Positions 1 to 7,670 of a DNA stretch of 64,000 nucleotides are shown here, one piece after another (position 1 is the stretch's first letter; the number at the start of each line of letters is the position of its first letter). The notes under the pieces are model-generated. The model saw only the letters and a list, made by a program, of their open reading frames with translations. It had not been told where the DNA came from and made no database searches. The stretch is from Palsa-504 sp963847965 (GTDB lineage Bacteria; Actinomycetota; Actinomycetes; Streptosporangiales; Streptosporangiaceae), in contig CAWKCG010000027.1 of the NCBI GenBank assembly GCA_963847965.1, positions 1-64,000 on the forward strand. Reading direction: 5' to 3'. A program made the translations under genes and the position numbers.

Positions 1-67
1 CCTTCCCGCCCAGCCAGTAGTCCCAGACCCTGGCGATGTTCGGCTTGGTCGGGTCGAATGGCTCCAC
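1..67 (-). CDS. SAM-dependent methyltransferase, DUF574 family (N-terminal fragment)
   Basis: The minus strand from a GTG at 67 reads VEPFDPTKPNIARVWDYWLG and runs off the left edge of the window. The P-[ST]-[IV]-AR-[VM]-[YW]-DY-x-LGGK pattern is the N-terminal hallmark of the DUF574 / Methyltransf_19 family, which is abundant in actinobacteria. A TCCTCC at 77-82 (GGAGGA on the coding strand) is placed 9 nt upstream and supports the GTG start. Only about 22 residues are visible, so the family is recognised from one motif; the substrate of this family is generally unknown. Confidence 0.7.
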   Translation of the reverse strand, partial: MEPFDPTKPNIARVWDYWLGGK

Positions 68-274
68 CGATTCTTGTCCTCCTGTCCGCCTCGCCTTCCA
101 ATCATGCCCTGGCCAGGGTATTGGATGGGTACGCCCTCGGGGCGGCGGGCGCGCTATCGCGGGATGTGGCCGGCCCCTAGAGCAGCATGATCAGCATGTA
201 GCCCATGGTGATTCCCATCGCGACCTGGCACAGGGCCGCGCACCGGGGTGCCACGCAGTGAGGACGGAGGAGCA

Positions 275-754
275 ATGACGGATGACCATACGCAACGGCC
301 AGAGGACGTCCGGTTCCTTTCGGGACTGATCCTGGTGTCCGAGCAGCCAGAACGACTGGCGGACTTCTACCGCGACGTGCTTGGGCTACCGCTCGCCGAA
401 GAACAGCATGGCGATTCGGCTCTGCACTGGGCGTGCGAGCTCGGCGACGTTCATTTCGCCATCCACCCAGCGGCCGATTACGAGGGCGAGCCGACCGCTA
501 CCGGTGCAGTCAAGCTGGCCTTCATGATCTTCGACCTGGCCGGGCTCGTCCGATGGCTGGAGACACGCGGCGTCCCCCTCTGCTATCCGCCGACCGAATT
601 CGGGACCGAGTCCCGCATCACGGCGATTCGCGACCCAGACGGAAATCTCATCGAGCTCACCGAACTCGGCCCGGTCTGGCTCGACCACCTCAAGGAACAT
701 CGGGCAGCTGGGGGCGACCTCCTCCACGTGTGGCAGAGCCGTTTGAGCGGCTGA
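275..754 (+). CDS. VOC (glyoxalase/bleomycin-resistance fold) family protein
   Basis: A 159-residue protein with one vicinal-oxygen-chelate domain. FLSGLILVSEQPERLADFYRDVLGL is followed by beta strands typical of the fold, and the C-terminal half ends with IRDPDGNLIELTEL, the usual metal-site strand of the family. The start at 275 is preferred over the ORF-extending 248 because GGAGG lies 5 nt upstream. Members are metal-dependent dioxygenases, isomerases or binding proteins, and the substrate cannot be told from sequence. It stands alone, with csoR converging on it from the right. Confidence 0.8.
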   Translation: MTDDHTQRPEDVRFLSGLILVSEQPERLADFYRDVLGLPLAEEQHGDSALHWACELGDVHFAIHPAADYEGEPTATGAVKLAFMIFDLAGLVRWLETRGVPLCYPPTEFGTESRITAIRDPDGNLIELTELGPVWLDHLKEHRAAGGDLLHVWQSRLSG

Positions 755-788
755 GGGTGGTCCTGAGGGCCGGGGACGGAGTTCTCCG

Positions 789-1070
789 CTATGACCGAAC
801 GAGGCGGGCGATCGCCTCGGAGGCTTCCTTCACCTTGTCGGTGGCTTCCGGGCCGCCCTCTTCGATGGCCTGGGTGACGCAGTGGCTCAGGTGGTCTTCC
901 ACCAGGCCCAGCGCGACGGCCTGCAGGGCCCGGGTCACGGCGGACACCTGGGTGAGGACGTCGATGCAGTAGGTGTCGGACTCGACCATGCGCTGCAGGC
1001 CGCGCACCTGGCCCTCGATCCTGCGCAACCGCTTGAGGTAAGCGTCCTTGTCCTGCGTATACCCGTGCAT
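789..1070 (-). CDS. csoR: CsoR-type copper-sensing transcriptional repressor
   Basis: A 93-residue all-helical protein of the DUF156/CsoR family. The Cu(I) ligands of the family are all visible: C35 in DTYCIDVL, and H60 and C64 in EDHLSHCV. Spacing is identical to the copper-binding CsoR proteins, so copper rather than nickel or sulfide sensing is the likely signal. CsoR normally releases DNA when Cu(I) binds and derepresses copper export genes. No copper exporter is present nearby, so its targets probably lie elsewhere. It is divergent from fchA with only 47 bp between the start codons. Confidence 0.88.
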   Translation of the reverse strand: MHGYTQDKDAYLKRLRRIEGQVRGLQRMVESDTYCIDVLTQVSAVTRALQAVALGLVEDHLSHCVTQAIEEGGPEATDKVKEASEAIARLVRS

Positions 1071-1117
1071 GAATCCAACTGTACGGTCTGTCCCCCGGTC
1101 GCGGTAACCTCACGGGA

Positions 1118-1732
1118 ATGCGCGACCAGACCATCGACGCCTTCCTCGGCCAGCTTGCCGCCCGTGTGCCCGCCCCGGGTGGCGGCGCCACCGCCGCCCT
1201 GCACGCCGCGCAGGCGGCCGCGCTGCTCGCCATGGTGGCCAGATACAGCGACGGGGCACGGTACGACGCCGAACTTATGGGCCGCGTGGTGACCGAGGCC
1301 GACAAGCTCAGGGAAGAGGCCCTGATGCTCGTGGAGGCCGACGCCACGGCGTTCGGCGCGGTGGCGGAGGCGTACCGGCTGCCGAAGGACACCACCGAGC
1401 AGCGGGCGGCCCGGTCGGCCGCCATCGCCGACGCGGCGGCCGGGGCGGCGCGGCCGCCGGTCCTGGTGGTGGGGCTGGCGCGCCGGCTGACCGACCTGGC
1501 CGAGGACCTGCTTCCGGCGGGTAACCGCAACGTGATCACGGACGTGGCGGCGGGTGCCGAGGCCGCGCGGGCCGCGGCGGTCACCGCGCGGGTCAACATC
1601 GAGGTCAACCTGCGCAGCATCAAGGACCCCGCGATCGCGGCCGAGGTCAGCGCGGTGGCCGCGTCGACCGACGAGATCACCGAGCGCGCCAACCGCGTCG
1701 TCGCGGCGGTCCGGGAGGAGATCAGCCGGTGA
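1118..1732 (+). CDS. fchA: Methenyltetrahydrofolate cyclohydrolase, cyclodeaminase-like (FchA/FTCD C-terminal family)
   Basis: A 204-residue protein of the formiminotransferase-cyclodeaminase family. It opens with TIDAFLGQLAARVPAPGGGA, the glycine-rich folate-binding segment of the family, and is helical thereafter. The family either deaminates formimino-THF or hydrolyses methenyl-THF to 10-formyl-THF (FchA). The histidine-pathway formiminotransferase domain is absent, and the next gene, starting inside the last codon, is folD. The cyclohydrolase role is therefore favoured. The GTGA stop/start overlap at 1729-1732 indicates translational coupling, hence roughly equal production of the two enzymes. 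Confidence 0.8.
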   Translation: MRDQTIDAFLGQLAARVPAPGGGATAALHAAQAAALLAMVARYSDGARYDAELMGRVVTEADKLREEALMLVEADATAFGAVAEAYRLPKDTTEQRAARSAAIADAAAGAARPPVLVVGLARRLTDLAEDLLPAGNRNVITDVAAGAEAARAAAVTARVNIEVNLRSIKDPAIAAEVSAVAASTDEITERANRVVAAVREEISR

Positions 1733-2607
1733 CAACCCCGGAGGAAGGCCATTCGTTGATATCACTGTCCGGGCGGGAGCTCGCGGCGGAAATCAGGGCC
1801 GGGACGGCGGCCCAGGCGGCGGAGCTCACCGCCATGGGGCGAGCGCCGCGGCTGGCCGTGGTCACGGCGACCGCGGACGAGGCCAGCGTCTGGTACGTCC
1901 GGCAGATCGCGTCGGCGGCCGCCAAGGCCGGGATCGCTTGTGACGTCACCGACCTGAACCCCGACGCAGCGGAGAGCCAGGAGGGCACGGCGGCCAGGAT
2001 CGAGGCGGCCCTGACCGCGCTGAGCGGTGAGCCGGCCGTGCACGGGATCATCCTGCAGACTCCGCTGCCAGGTGGTATGCGGCTGGCCGAATTGGCCGGC
2101 GCGATCGACCCAGGCAAGGACGTGGACGGCGCCAATCCGGTCTCGCTCGGACGGCTGATGACGGGGCTGCCCGCGTTCGCGCCCGCCACCGCCGAGGCCG
2201 TGGTCAGGCTGCTCGATCACCACGGGATCGCGCTGGCGGGCCAGCACGCGGTCGTGGTCGGCCGTTCCGCGGTGGTAGGCAAGCCGGTAGCGCACCTGCT
2301 GCTCGACCGGAACGCCACTGTCACCATCTGCCACTCCCGCACCAGGGACCTGGCCGCCATCACGACTCAGGCCGACGTTCTGGTGGTGGCCGCGGGTCGC
2401 GCCGGGCTGATCGGTCCCGAGCACGTGGCCCCCGGCGCGACGGTGATCGACGTTGGTACCAACGCCACGGCCGAAGGCGGGCTCACAGGGGACGTCGACC
2501 CGAAGGTCGCGGAGATCGCAGGGGCGCTGAGCCCCGTGCCCGGCGGTGTGGGGCCGGTTACCACGGCCGTGCTGCTCCGTCACGTCGCCGACGCCGCCGC
2601 GGGCTAG
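1729..2607 (+). CDS. folD: FolD-family methylenetetrahydrofolate dehydrogenase (cyclohydrolase lysine missing)
   Basis: A 292-residue FolD homologue that oxidises methylene-THF to methenyl-THF with NAD(P)+. The N-terminal folate domain keeps Y56 (SVWYVRQI), Q110 (ILQTPLPGG) and D133 (GKDVDGANP). The C-terminal Rossmann domain has VVVGRSAVVGKPVAHLLL, TICHSRT and the PVPGGVGPVTTAVLL end. In bifunctional FolD the Y-V-x-x-K motif supplies the lysine needed for cyclohydrolase activity; here that position is I60 (ATC codon). The dehydrogenase residues are intact. The coupled upstream FchA-type enzyme would replace the lost second activity. The GTG start overlaps the fchA stop. Confidence 0.9.
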   Translation: MTTPEEGHSLISLSGRELAAEIRAGTAAQAAELTAMGRAPRLAVVTATADEASVWYVRQIASAAAKAGIACDVTDLNPDAAESQEGTAARIEAALTALSGEPAVHGIILQTPLPGGMRLAELAGAIDPGKDVDGANPVSLGRLMTGLPAFAPATAEAVVRLLDHHGIALAGQHAVVVGRSAVVGKPVAHLLLDRNATVTICHSRTRDLAAITTQADVLVVAAGRAGLIGPEHVAPGATVIDVGTNATAEGGLTGDVDPKVAEIAGALSPVPGGVGPVTTAVLLRHVADAAAG

Positions 2608-2615
2608 AGCCGCCT

Positions 2616-2753
2616 TTGGCCGACCGCACCGGCGGCACGAAGAAGTCACGCCTGCGTTCCCTGACCGCCACGTGCGCCGTGATCGCGGTCGTGGCGGTTG
2701 GCTTCGTGGCCGGATCTACCGGGATAGCAGCAGCCGCAGCTGGACCCAGGTAA
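2616..2753 (+). CDS. Possible 45-residue single-span membrane peptide
   Basis: A TTG-initiated frame gives a basic N-terminus (RTGGTKKSRLRS) and one hydrophobic helix (TCAVIAVVAVGFVAGS), then stops at TAA 2751. It begins 8 nt after folD. No Shine-Dalgarno is visible. The composition fits a truncated or very small membrane protein, but it could be chance, so this is a weak call. Confidence 0.25.
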   Translation: MADRTGGTKKSRLRSLTATCAVIAVVAVGFVAGSTGIAAAAAGPR

Positions 2754-3170
2754 CCGTACGTTGATTTAGAGACCGACGAGCCTCAATCTGGGCCTTCCTG
2801 ACAGTTAATGCTCCGCTAGCTGGACGGCTTTCCGCTTAATCCCAGAGTGCCCTTTCTGTTAGTGCACTAATGGGTTACGCCACAGTATTTAAAGAACGCC
2901 ACTAAGGACTTTCAAGCGGTTTCCGTACAACATCTCTGATGAGTACGATGTCCTGTTTATGCAGGCAGAAGGCATCAGGAAGGATACCCGGCTATTGTAC
3001 CATACCGAGATCAATCACACTTTCCCGGCATTGCCGACAATCACTGGGTAAATCCCGTAATGCAGGATACACGGCATCCGGGATGGATTATCCGCCGGTC
3101 GCAGGTAAATCTCGCGGAAATGGTGTCACGGGTATGGACATCCGCGTTTTATGTGACTACCGTGACCGGC
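2754..3170. other. AT-rich intergenic island upstream of the secreted-protein pair
   Basis: About 420 bp with visibly lower GC than anything around it. It contains no convincing ORF, repeat or RNA gene. Runs such as TATTTAAAG, TTTTATG and CTGTTTATG suggest a long promoter/regulatory region for the gene starting at 3171. Low GC in an otherwise very GC-rich window can mark acquired DNA or an AT-rich regulator-binding region; the sequence alone does not decide. Confidence 0.4.
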
Positions 3171-4592
3171 ATGAAGGGCTGGTGCCTTCCGGCCCTGAGG
3201 GTGCTTGTGTACACCATCGGGGCGGCGCTTGGCGGCCTGTGCATCATCACCGGCATAGGCCTGCTGACTGCCGCGCCCGCCAATGCCGCCACCGCTCCGC
3301 CCGGCTCGGGCCCGCCGGTCCCCGCTGTCTCCGCCCTGGCCGGTACCGTCTCCTCGGTGACCGGCACCGCCACCGGCGCTACTAGCACCGCGGCCAGCGT
3401 GGCCGACACCGCGGCCAGTGCGGTCGGCACCACGGCCAGCACCGTGACCGGTACCGTAAGCCCGGCGGCACTGACGGCCCCGGCTACATCGGCGCCCGCG
3501 CCGGTCACTCCAGCCACCCCTACGGCCAGCGACGCGACCGGTGCCGCGGCTGGCACGGGTGCCGCAGTCAGTACCGCGACCGGCACCGTGACCGGTGCAG
3601 TCACTGGCGCGGGTGCCGCCGCGGGCAGTGCCGCCGGGGCCGCGGCTAACGCCGTGACCAGCGCGGCAGCCACAGTCGGCACCGCAGCCAGTACCGCCAC
3701 CGGGGCGGTGACCAGCGCGACCGGAGCAGCCACCGGTGCAGTGACCGGCTCGGCGGGCGGCATCAGCCCGGCGGTCGGCGCGGTGACCGGGTCGGTGAGC
3801 GAGCTGTTGGGCCCGCTGCCTGGCGCGGTGACCGGAGCGGCCGGCGCCGCCGGGTCGGTGGTGCAGGCAGCGGGTGCTGCGGCCGGGCAGCTGGTGTCCA
3901 CGGTCACCGCCGTGACCAACCCGGTCACACCCTCATTGCCTTCGCCGCCCTCATTGCCTTCGCCGCCCTCGCTGCCAGGGACCACCCCGCCCGGGACCGG
4001 CACCAGCGGTTCGCCCGGCACCGGGAGCACCGGGCCGTCCGGGACTGGCACCGACGGCACCACCTCATCCGGGACCGGCACCGGGGCGGGCGCCAGCGGT
4101 TCGCCGGGCAACGGGTCCGGGGCCGGGGCGGGAACCGGCCCGGCTGCTGGCAGCGGTCCGGTCACCGGGAGCGGCCCGGCCGGGACGCCGGCCATCCCGC
4201 CGGTGCCGGTGCTGCCCGTCCTGCCGATCCTGCCGGTGCTGCCGGGTGCGGGCGGGGTTCCCGGTGCTGGCCTGGTCCCGGGCTCCGGCCTGGTGGCGGG
4301 GGCGGGGGCGGCGGGCCTGGGTGGCGGGATGCCGGTGCTGCCCGGACTGCCCGGGCTGCCCGCCGCACCGGCCATGCCGGCCGGGCCGGCCGGGCCGGGC
4401 GCGCCGGGCGGCGGCGGATCTGATGCGGGCTTCGCGCCGGGGTCCGGATCCGGGCCGGGCGGTGCGGTCGCGGCCGGGCTGGCCGTGCTGATCGTGGCAG
4501 GCCTGGCGCTGCCGGGCTTCGCGCGCTGGTGTTCACAGGTGGCCGTCCCGTCAGCGGCCGCCATGCTCTCGGTGATTGAGGAGCCGGGCTAG
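3171..4592 (+). CDS. Secreted/wall-spanning low-complexity Ala-Thr-Gly-Pro-rich protein
   Basis: A 473-residue protein with a signal peptide (LVYTIGAALGGLCIITGIGL, likely cleavage after ANA). A roughly 200-residue Ala/Thr/Gly/Val tract follows, rich in ATG-AVT-type repeats, then proline repeats (PSLPSPPSLPSPPSLPG) and a long Gly/Ser/Pro/Thr linker. A C-terminal hydrophobic stretch (AVAAGLAVLIVAGLALPGF) is followed by RW. This resembles surface proteins that cross the cell wall and anchor in the membrane. Repeats continue in the neighbouring gene 100 bp downstream on the same strand. The start at 3171 places the signal peptide at the N-terminus; an earlier ATG at 3120 is possible. No enzymatic domain is recognised. 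Confidence 0.65.
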   Translation: MKGWCLPALRVLVYTIGAALGGLCIITGIGLLTAAPANAATAPPGSGPPVPAVSALAGTVSSVTGTATGATSTAASVADTAASAVGTTASTVTGTVSPAALTAPATSAPAPVTPATPTASDATGAAAGTGAAVSTATGTVTGAVTGAGAAAGSAAGAAANAVTSAAATVGTAASTATGAVTSATGAATGAVTGSAGGISPAVGAVTGSVSELLGPLPGAVTGAAGAAGSVVQAAGAAAGQLVSTVTAVTNPVTPSLPSPPSLPSPPSLPGTTPPGTGTSGSPGTGSTGPSGTGTDGTTSSGTGTGAGASGSPGNGSGAGAGTGPAAGSGPVTGSGPAGTPAIPPVPVLPVLPILPVLPGAGGVPGAGLVPGSGLVAGAGAAGLGGGMPVLPGLPGLPAAPAMPAGPAGPGAPGGGGSDAGFAPGSGSGPGGAVAAGLAVLIVAGLALPGFARWCSQVAVPSAAAMLSVIEEPG

Positions 4593-4692
4593 CAGCCGGA
4601 CCGGTGGTCCAGCTGTTTGATCCCGCCCGGCCGGGCTGTGCCCGGGGCGGGAAGTCCGTCGACATCCTTCTCAGTCAGGAGAGTGCATCACA

Positions 4693-5943
4693 GTGAGGAA
4701 CATCATCATCGCGCGCCTGGCGGCGCTGGCCGCCGGGCTGGTCGCCCCCGCGGTGCTGGCCGCCGGGGCACTGGCCGGGACCTGCCCGGCCGGCGGGCAG
4801 GCCGGCCCGGACTACGGCCCGGTCTACCAGGACTGGCACCCCGGGCTGCACGGCCCGCACACCTACGGCACCAGCCACGGCACCTTCAGCACCGGGCACG
4901 GCACGTTCGGGTCCGGGCACCGTACCGACCACGGCACCGGGCACGGGACCTTCGGGTCCGGGCACCGCACCGACCACGGCACCGGGCACGGCACGTTCGG
5001 GTCCGGGCACCGCACCGACCACGGGTCCGGGCACGGCACGTTCGGGTCCGGGCACGGCACCGACCACGGGTCCGGGCACGGCACCGGGCACGGGACCTTC
5101 GGGTCCGGCCACGGCACTAACCACGGCACTGGTGGGTCCGGCGGGACAGGCACCGGCGGGACCAGCGGTAGCGGCTCCGGCGGGTCTGGCAGCGGCTCCG
5201 GCGGTAACGGGACCAACGGCTCCGGCTCCGGCTCCGGGTCTGGCGGCAGCGGCGGGACGAGCGGGTCAGGCACGGGCAGCGGGTCCGGCAGCGGCGGGAC
5301 GAGCGGGTCCGGCAGCGGCTCCGGCGGTAACGGGGCCAACGGGTCCGGCTCCGGGACCGGCACCGGCGGTGCAAGCGGGTCTGGCGGCAACGGCGGGACG
5401 AGCGGCTCCGGCGGGTCGCTGATCACGGTCAACACCGGCGGCCTGCCCTCAGCCGGGTCCCTGGCCACCGTCGGCGGCACCGGCACCGGGACATCCGGGA
5501 CCGGGTCCCTGATCACCGTCAACGGCACCGGCACCCAGATCGGCACCGGCACCCAGACCGGGACCGGCTCATCCGGGAACGGCTCCCTGATCACCGTCAA
5601 CGCCGGCGGGCAGCCCGCGAACGGGTCACTGGTCACCGTCGACAGCACCGGATCGGTCACCACCGCCCCGGCCAGCGGCACGGCCTCGGCCGGGACCACG
5701 GCCGGCACCGGGACCGGGACCGAGTCATCCGGGAACGGGCCGCTCGCCGCGGTCAACGCCGGCGGCCTGCCCACCACCGGGGCCGGATCGGCCGTCTCGG
5801 TCAACGGCGGGACCCCGGCCGGAACCGGAACCGGATCGCTGATCACCGTCAACGCGGGCAGCGCCCCGCAGCCCGGCTCGCCGATGGCCGACAGCGGCAC
5901 CGGCGGTGTCGTCCAGGGCGTCACCGGCACCCTGGGACTGTGA
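4693..5943 (+). CDS. Secreted His/Gly-rich and Gly/Ser-rich repeat protein
   Basis: A 416-residue protein with a GTG start and AGGAGA about 10 nt upstream. A signal peptide (ARLAALAAGLVAPAVLAAGA) leads to a CPAGG segment. About five copies of a GHGTFGSGHRTDHGTG-type repeat follow (roughly residues 60-145), giving a dense histidine array that could bind metal. Next comes a Gly/Ser/Thr linker. The last 180 residues hold several copies of GSLITVNAGG with spacers, a beta-strand-like repeat. It has no catalytic motif and no cell-wall sorting signal. Together with the preceding gene it forms a two-gene secreted pair. Function unknown; surface or extracellular matrix material is an inference. Confidence 0.65.
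   Translation: MRNIIIARLAALAAGLVAPAVLAAGALAGTCPAGGQAGPDYGPVYQDWHPGLHGPHTYGTSHGTFSTGHGTFGSGHRTDHGTGHGTFGSGHRTDHGTGHGTFGSGHRTDHGSGHGTFGSGHGTDHGSGHGTGHGTFGSGHGTNHGTGGSGGTGTGGTSGSGSGGSGSGSGGNGTNGSGSGSGSGGSGGTSGSGTGSGSGSGGTSGSGSGSGGNGANGSGSGTGTGGASGSGGNGGTSGSGGSLITVNTGGLPSAGSLATVGGTGTGTSGTGSLITVNGTGTQIGTGTQTGTGSSGNGSLITVNAGGQPANGSLVTVDSTGSVTTAPASGTASAGTTAGTGTGTESSGNGPLAAVNAGGLPTTGAGSAVSVNGGTPAGTGTGSLITVNAGSAPQPGSPMADSGTGGVVQGVTGTLGL
4885..5130 (+). repeat. Tandem repeat coding for GHGTFGSGHRTDH units
   Basis: Degenerate units of about 42-48 bp encoding GHGTFGSGH(R/G)TDHG follow one another inside the secreted protein gene. Nucleotide identity between copies is high, so copy number may vary by slippage or recombination. 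Unit boundaries were set by eye. Confidence 0.7.
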
Positions 5944-5984
5944 CAGCACCGCGGGCCACAACCCGCACCAGCAGGTGAGGTAAT

Positions 5985-6035
5985 CGGGGCGTGCCCCGGC
6001 CCGGCTGACGGGAGCCCGGCCGGGGGCACGCCCCG
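5985..6035 (+). terminator. Long GC-rich hairpin after the secreted-protein gene
   Basis: Arms of about 22 nt starting CGGGGCGTGCCCC pair with one bulge around a GACGGG loop, beginning 42 nt after the stop of the secreted repeat protein. There is no T-tract, as is common for actinobacterial terminator hairpins. The rest of the gap up to 6254 shows nothing recognisable. Confidence 0.55.
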
Positions 6036-6254
6036 GCACCCACCGCCAACCCAAGCTGCTGACCAGGAACAGGTGATTCTACAGACCGCAACCCACAGCC
6101 GAAGTAAACGGCACCACAGTCACTGAGCAGGGAGGCTGCTGCCGCTAGGCGGATACGCTACAACCCCGGCGACAAGCGCGTCCTGAGACTGGTACCGACG
6201 TTCGTTCGGGATAAGTGTGGTGACGCACCCAGCACCAAGCGCTGCGGGCGGGCC

Positions 6255-6629
6255 CTAGCCCAGCATGCTGCGGTACACGGCGATCAGGGCCGACTTCTGA
6301 TCGTCGCTGAGGCGCTCGTCGCCGAGGATCGCTTGCTCGGTCAGCGGCGGTTTGGGCTGGGCCTCGTCTTCGCCGGAGGCCTTGGCCGCTATCGCGTCGA
6401 TCAGGCCCGCCTGGGCGAGGAGCGTCTCCGCCGACAGGTTCAGCGCGTCCGAGATGGCCTTGAGCACGCGGACCGACGGCTGGTGCAGACCCCGCTCGAT
6501 CTGGCTGAGGTAGGGGTTCGACAGGCTGGTCAGCTCGGCAAGCTGGCGGAGCGAGAGGTTAGCCCGCTTGCGCTGCTCCCGGATGAAGGCTCCGAGCGCT
6601 TCCCGTTGCGCCTCCCACGGGTCGGTCAC
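6255..6629 (-). CDS. XRE-family helix-turn-helix regulator, probable repressor of the phasin-like genes
   Basis: A 124-residue protein. The N-terminal HTH_3 domain (residues about 13-70) contains LRQLAELTSLSNPYLSQIER, a canonical Cro/CI helix pair. An acidic linker and a short helical C-terminus (LSDDQKSALIAVYRSML) follow. The GTG at 6629 is preferred because AAGGAGG sits 6-7 nt upstream; a TTG at 6650 would overlap that site. The gene lies directly downstream of, and on the same strand as, the first phasin-like gene. Small granule-protein genes are often paired with their own regulator, so control of the palindromes at 7065 and 11219 is a reasonable inference. Confidence 0.8.
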   Translation of the reverse strand: MTDPWEAQREALGAFIREQRKRANLSLRQLAELTSLSNPYLSQIERGLHQPSVRVLKAISDALNLSAETLLAQAGLIDAIAAKASGEDEAQPKPPLTEQAILGDERLSDDQKSALIAVYRSMLG

Positions 6630-6660
6630 GGCATACCTCCTTGCTCGCAAACTATGGTAC

Positions 6661-6690
6661 GCGGCAGCACCAGGCTTCCGGTGCTGCCGC
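6661..6690 (-). terminator. Perfect 11-bp hairpin between phasin-like gene and XRE gene
   Basis: GCGGCAGCACC (6661-6671) and GGTGCTGCCGC (6680-6690) form a perfect stem with an 8-nt loop. It has no T-tract in either direction. It may be a partial terminator or processing site that lowers expression of the regulator relative to the abundant granule protein. Confidence 0.5.
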
Positions 6691-6718
6691 GCGGCGGGGC
6701 CTTGCTGGACCTACGCCC

Positions 6719-7009
6719 TTAGTTGTCGGAACCCTCGCCGGGGAGCAGCGGGGCTGCGGCCTTCAGCGCCTCGACGGTGAACTTCCGCTGGCTGGCGAGC
6801 AGCTTCTCGACAAACTCGTAACCGCTGTCCACGACCTGGTGCGGCTTGGGCAGCCGGTCGATCAGCGGCATGGGGATCGAGGGAATCGCGGGGGTGAAGG
6901 ACTGGACGGTCTCGACCCAGGTCTTGATCGCGCCGAGCGCGATGTCCTGGCCCTCGCGGACGGTGGACAGGAACGCGTCCTGGAGTTCCTGCGTGACAGA
7001 GCTGGCCAT
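6719..7009 (-). CDS. Phasin-like granule/lipid-droplet associated protein, paralogue 1
   Basis: A 96-residue amphipathic helical protein. It aligns almost throughout with the protein at 10860-11162: MAS-x-(P/V)-(A/T)-Q-(D/E)-LQ at the N-terminus, AIKTWVETVQS in the middle, and LLASQRKFTVEALKA near the end. The last block is typical of phasins, which coat polyhydroxyalkanoate or other storage granules. GGAGG lies upstream of the ATG. The promoter is covered by a palindrome shared with the paralogue. The phasin assignment is by pattern, not by search; a related lipid-droplet protein is the main alternative. Confidence 0.65.
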   Translation of the reverse strand: MASSVTQELQDAFLSTVREGQDIALGAIKTWVETVQSFTPAIPSIPMPLIDRLPKPHQVVDSGYEFVEKLLASQRKFTVEALKAAAPLLPGEGSDN

Positions 7010-7041
7010 GTTGGGTGCCTCCTCGTTGGCTTATGTTGCAA

Positions 7042-7085
7042 ACTATATCTAGCTTAGATTGAGATGTCAAGCGTTTTGCTTGACA
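7042..7085 (-). promoter_or_regulatory. Promoter with overlapping palindrome for phasin-like gene 1
   Basis: On the minus strand TTGACA (7070-7065), a 17-nt spacer and TATAGT (7047-7042) make a near-consensus sigma-70-type promoter. TGTCAAGC-N5-GCTTGACA (7065-7085) is a perfect inverted repeat overlapping the -35 box, the position expected for a repressor operator. The same arrangement occurs at 11195-11239. Confidence 0.75.
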
Positions 7086-7135
7086 TACGCAGCGACGTAG
7101 CGGGAGGCAGGCGGAGTTCTTGTGCATGTCTGGGG

Positions 7136-7345
7136 ATGACGTCCACGGCGGCCAGGGTCGCGCCTGCTGTGACGCAGATTGCCCTCGTCCAAGACGGTCA
7201 GGAGGACCGGCGGGTGTTGGAGTCGCACTTCGGCGCCTGGGTGGTGTGCACCGAGCGGACCTCTCCATTCGAGGTCACCGTGCTGGATGAGAACGGCGTG
7301 GTTCTTGGAAGCATCCCGTACACAGGAGCTGCCGCTGACGCATAG
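7136..7345 (+). CDS. Small hypothetical protein
   Basis: A 69-residue frame ending FEVTVLDENGVVLGSIPYTG, which reads like a folded beta domain rather than a chance ORF. There is no clear ribosome-binding site, and the frame stays open upstream to 7064. It sits between the divergent phasin promoter and the toxin-antitoxin pair. Family not recognised. Confidence 0.35.
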   Translation: MTSTAARVAPAVTQIALVQDGQEDRRVLESHFGAWVVCTERTSPFEVTVLDENGVVLGSIPYTGAAADA

Positions 7346-7407
7346 CGACACCACGCGCGGCTACAACAGCCAGGCGGGTCTGTAGACGGGCCTTCTACAC
7401 TGAATCC

Positions 7408-7659
7408 ATGAGCGAGCCGGTACGGGATGTTCCTGTCAGCAGTGCTGCCATCGAGCGCGCCGTCGACCTTGCCCGCCGCGGTGTCATCACCCATCTCACC
7501 ATTCACGGCGAGCGAGTGGCCGCCATCGTGCCGGAATCAGTCATTGACGCTCTTCGCGCTGCGGAGGACGCTGAGGACGCCGCCGAGGCCGACACTGCGA
7601 TGGACGAGCCCGGTGAGTCGATTCCCTGGGAACAGGTCAGAGCCGAGCTCGATCTGTAG
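7408..7659 (+). CDS. Type II antitoxin, Phd/YefM-like
   Basis: An 83-residue protein. The N-terminal half, VSSAAIERAVDLARRGVITHLTIHGERVAAIVPESV, matches the DNA-binding/dimerisation fold of Phd/YefM-type antitoxins. The acidic C-terminus ending IPWEQVRAELDL is the kind that wraps a toxin. It is followed after 11 nt by a RelE/ParE-type toxin frame. It may be leaderless or poorly led, as no Shine-Dalgarno is apparent. With the partner frameshifted it could now be an orphan antitoxin. Confidence 0.7.
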   Translation: MSEPVRDVPVSSAAIERAVDLARRGVITHLTIHGERVAAIVPESVIDALRAAEDAEDAAEADTAMDEPGESIPWEQVRAELDL

Positions 7660-7670
7660 GCCGGCCAGGC

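Noticed and set aside
835..845. TTGTCGGTGGC resembling the PafBC motif
   Set aside because: It lies inside the csoR coding sequence, far from any start codon in the right orientation, and lacks the -10 part.
2754..3170. Insertion sequence or phage remnant in the AT-rich island
   Set aside because: No transposase-like frame, terminal inverted repeats or target duplication could be seen.
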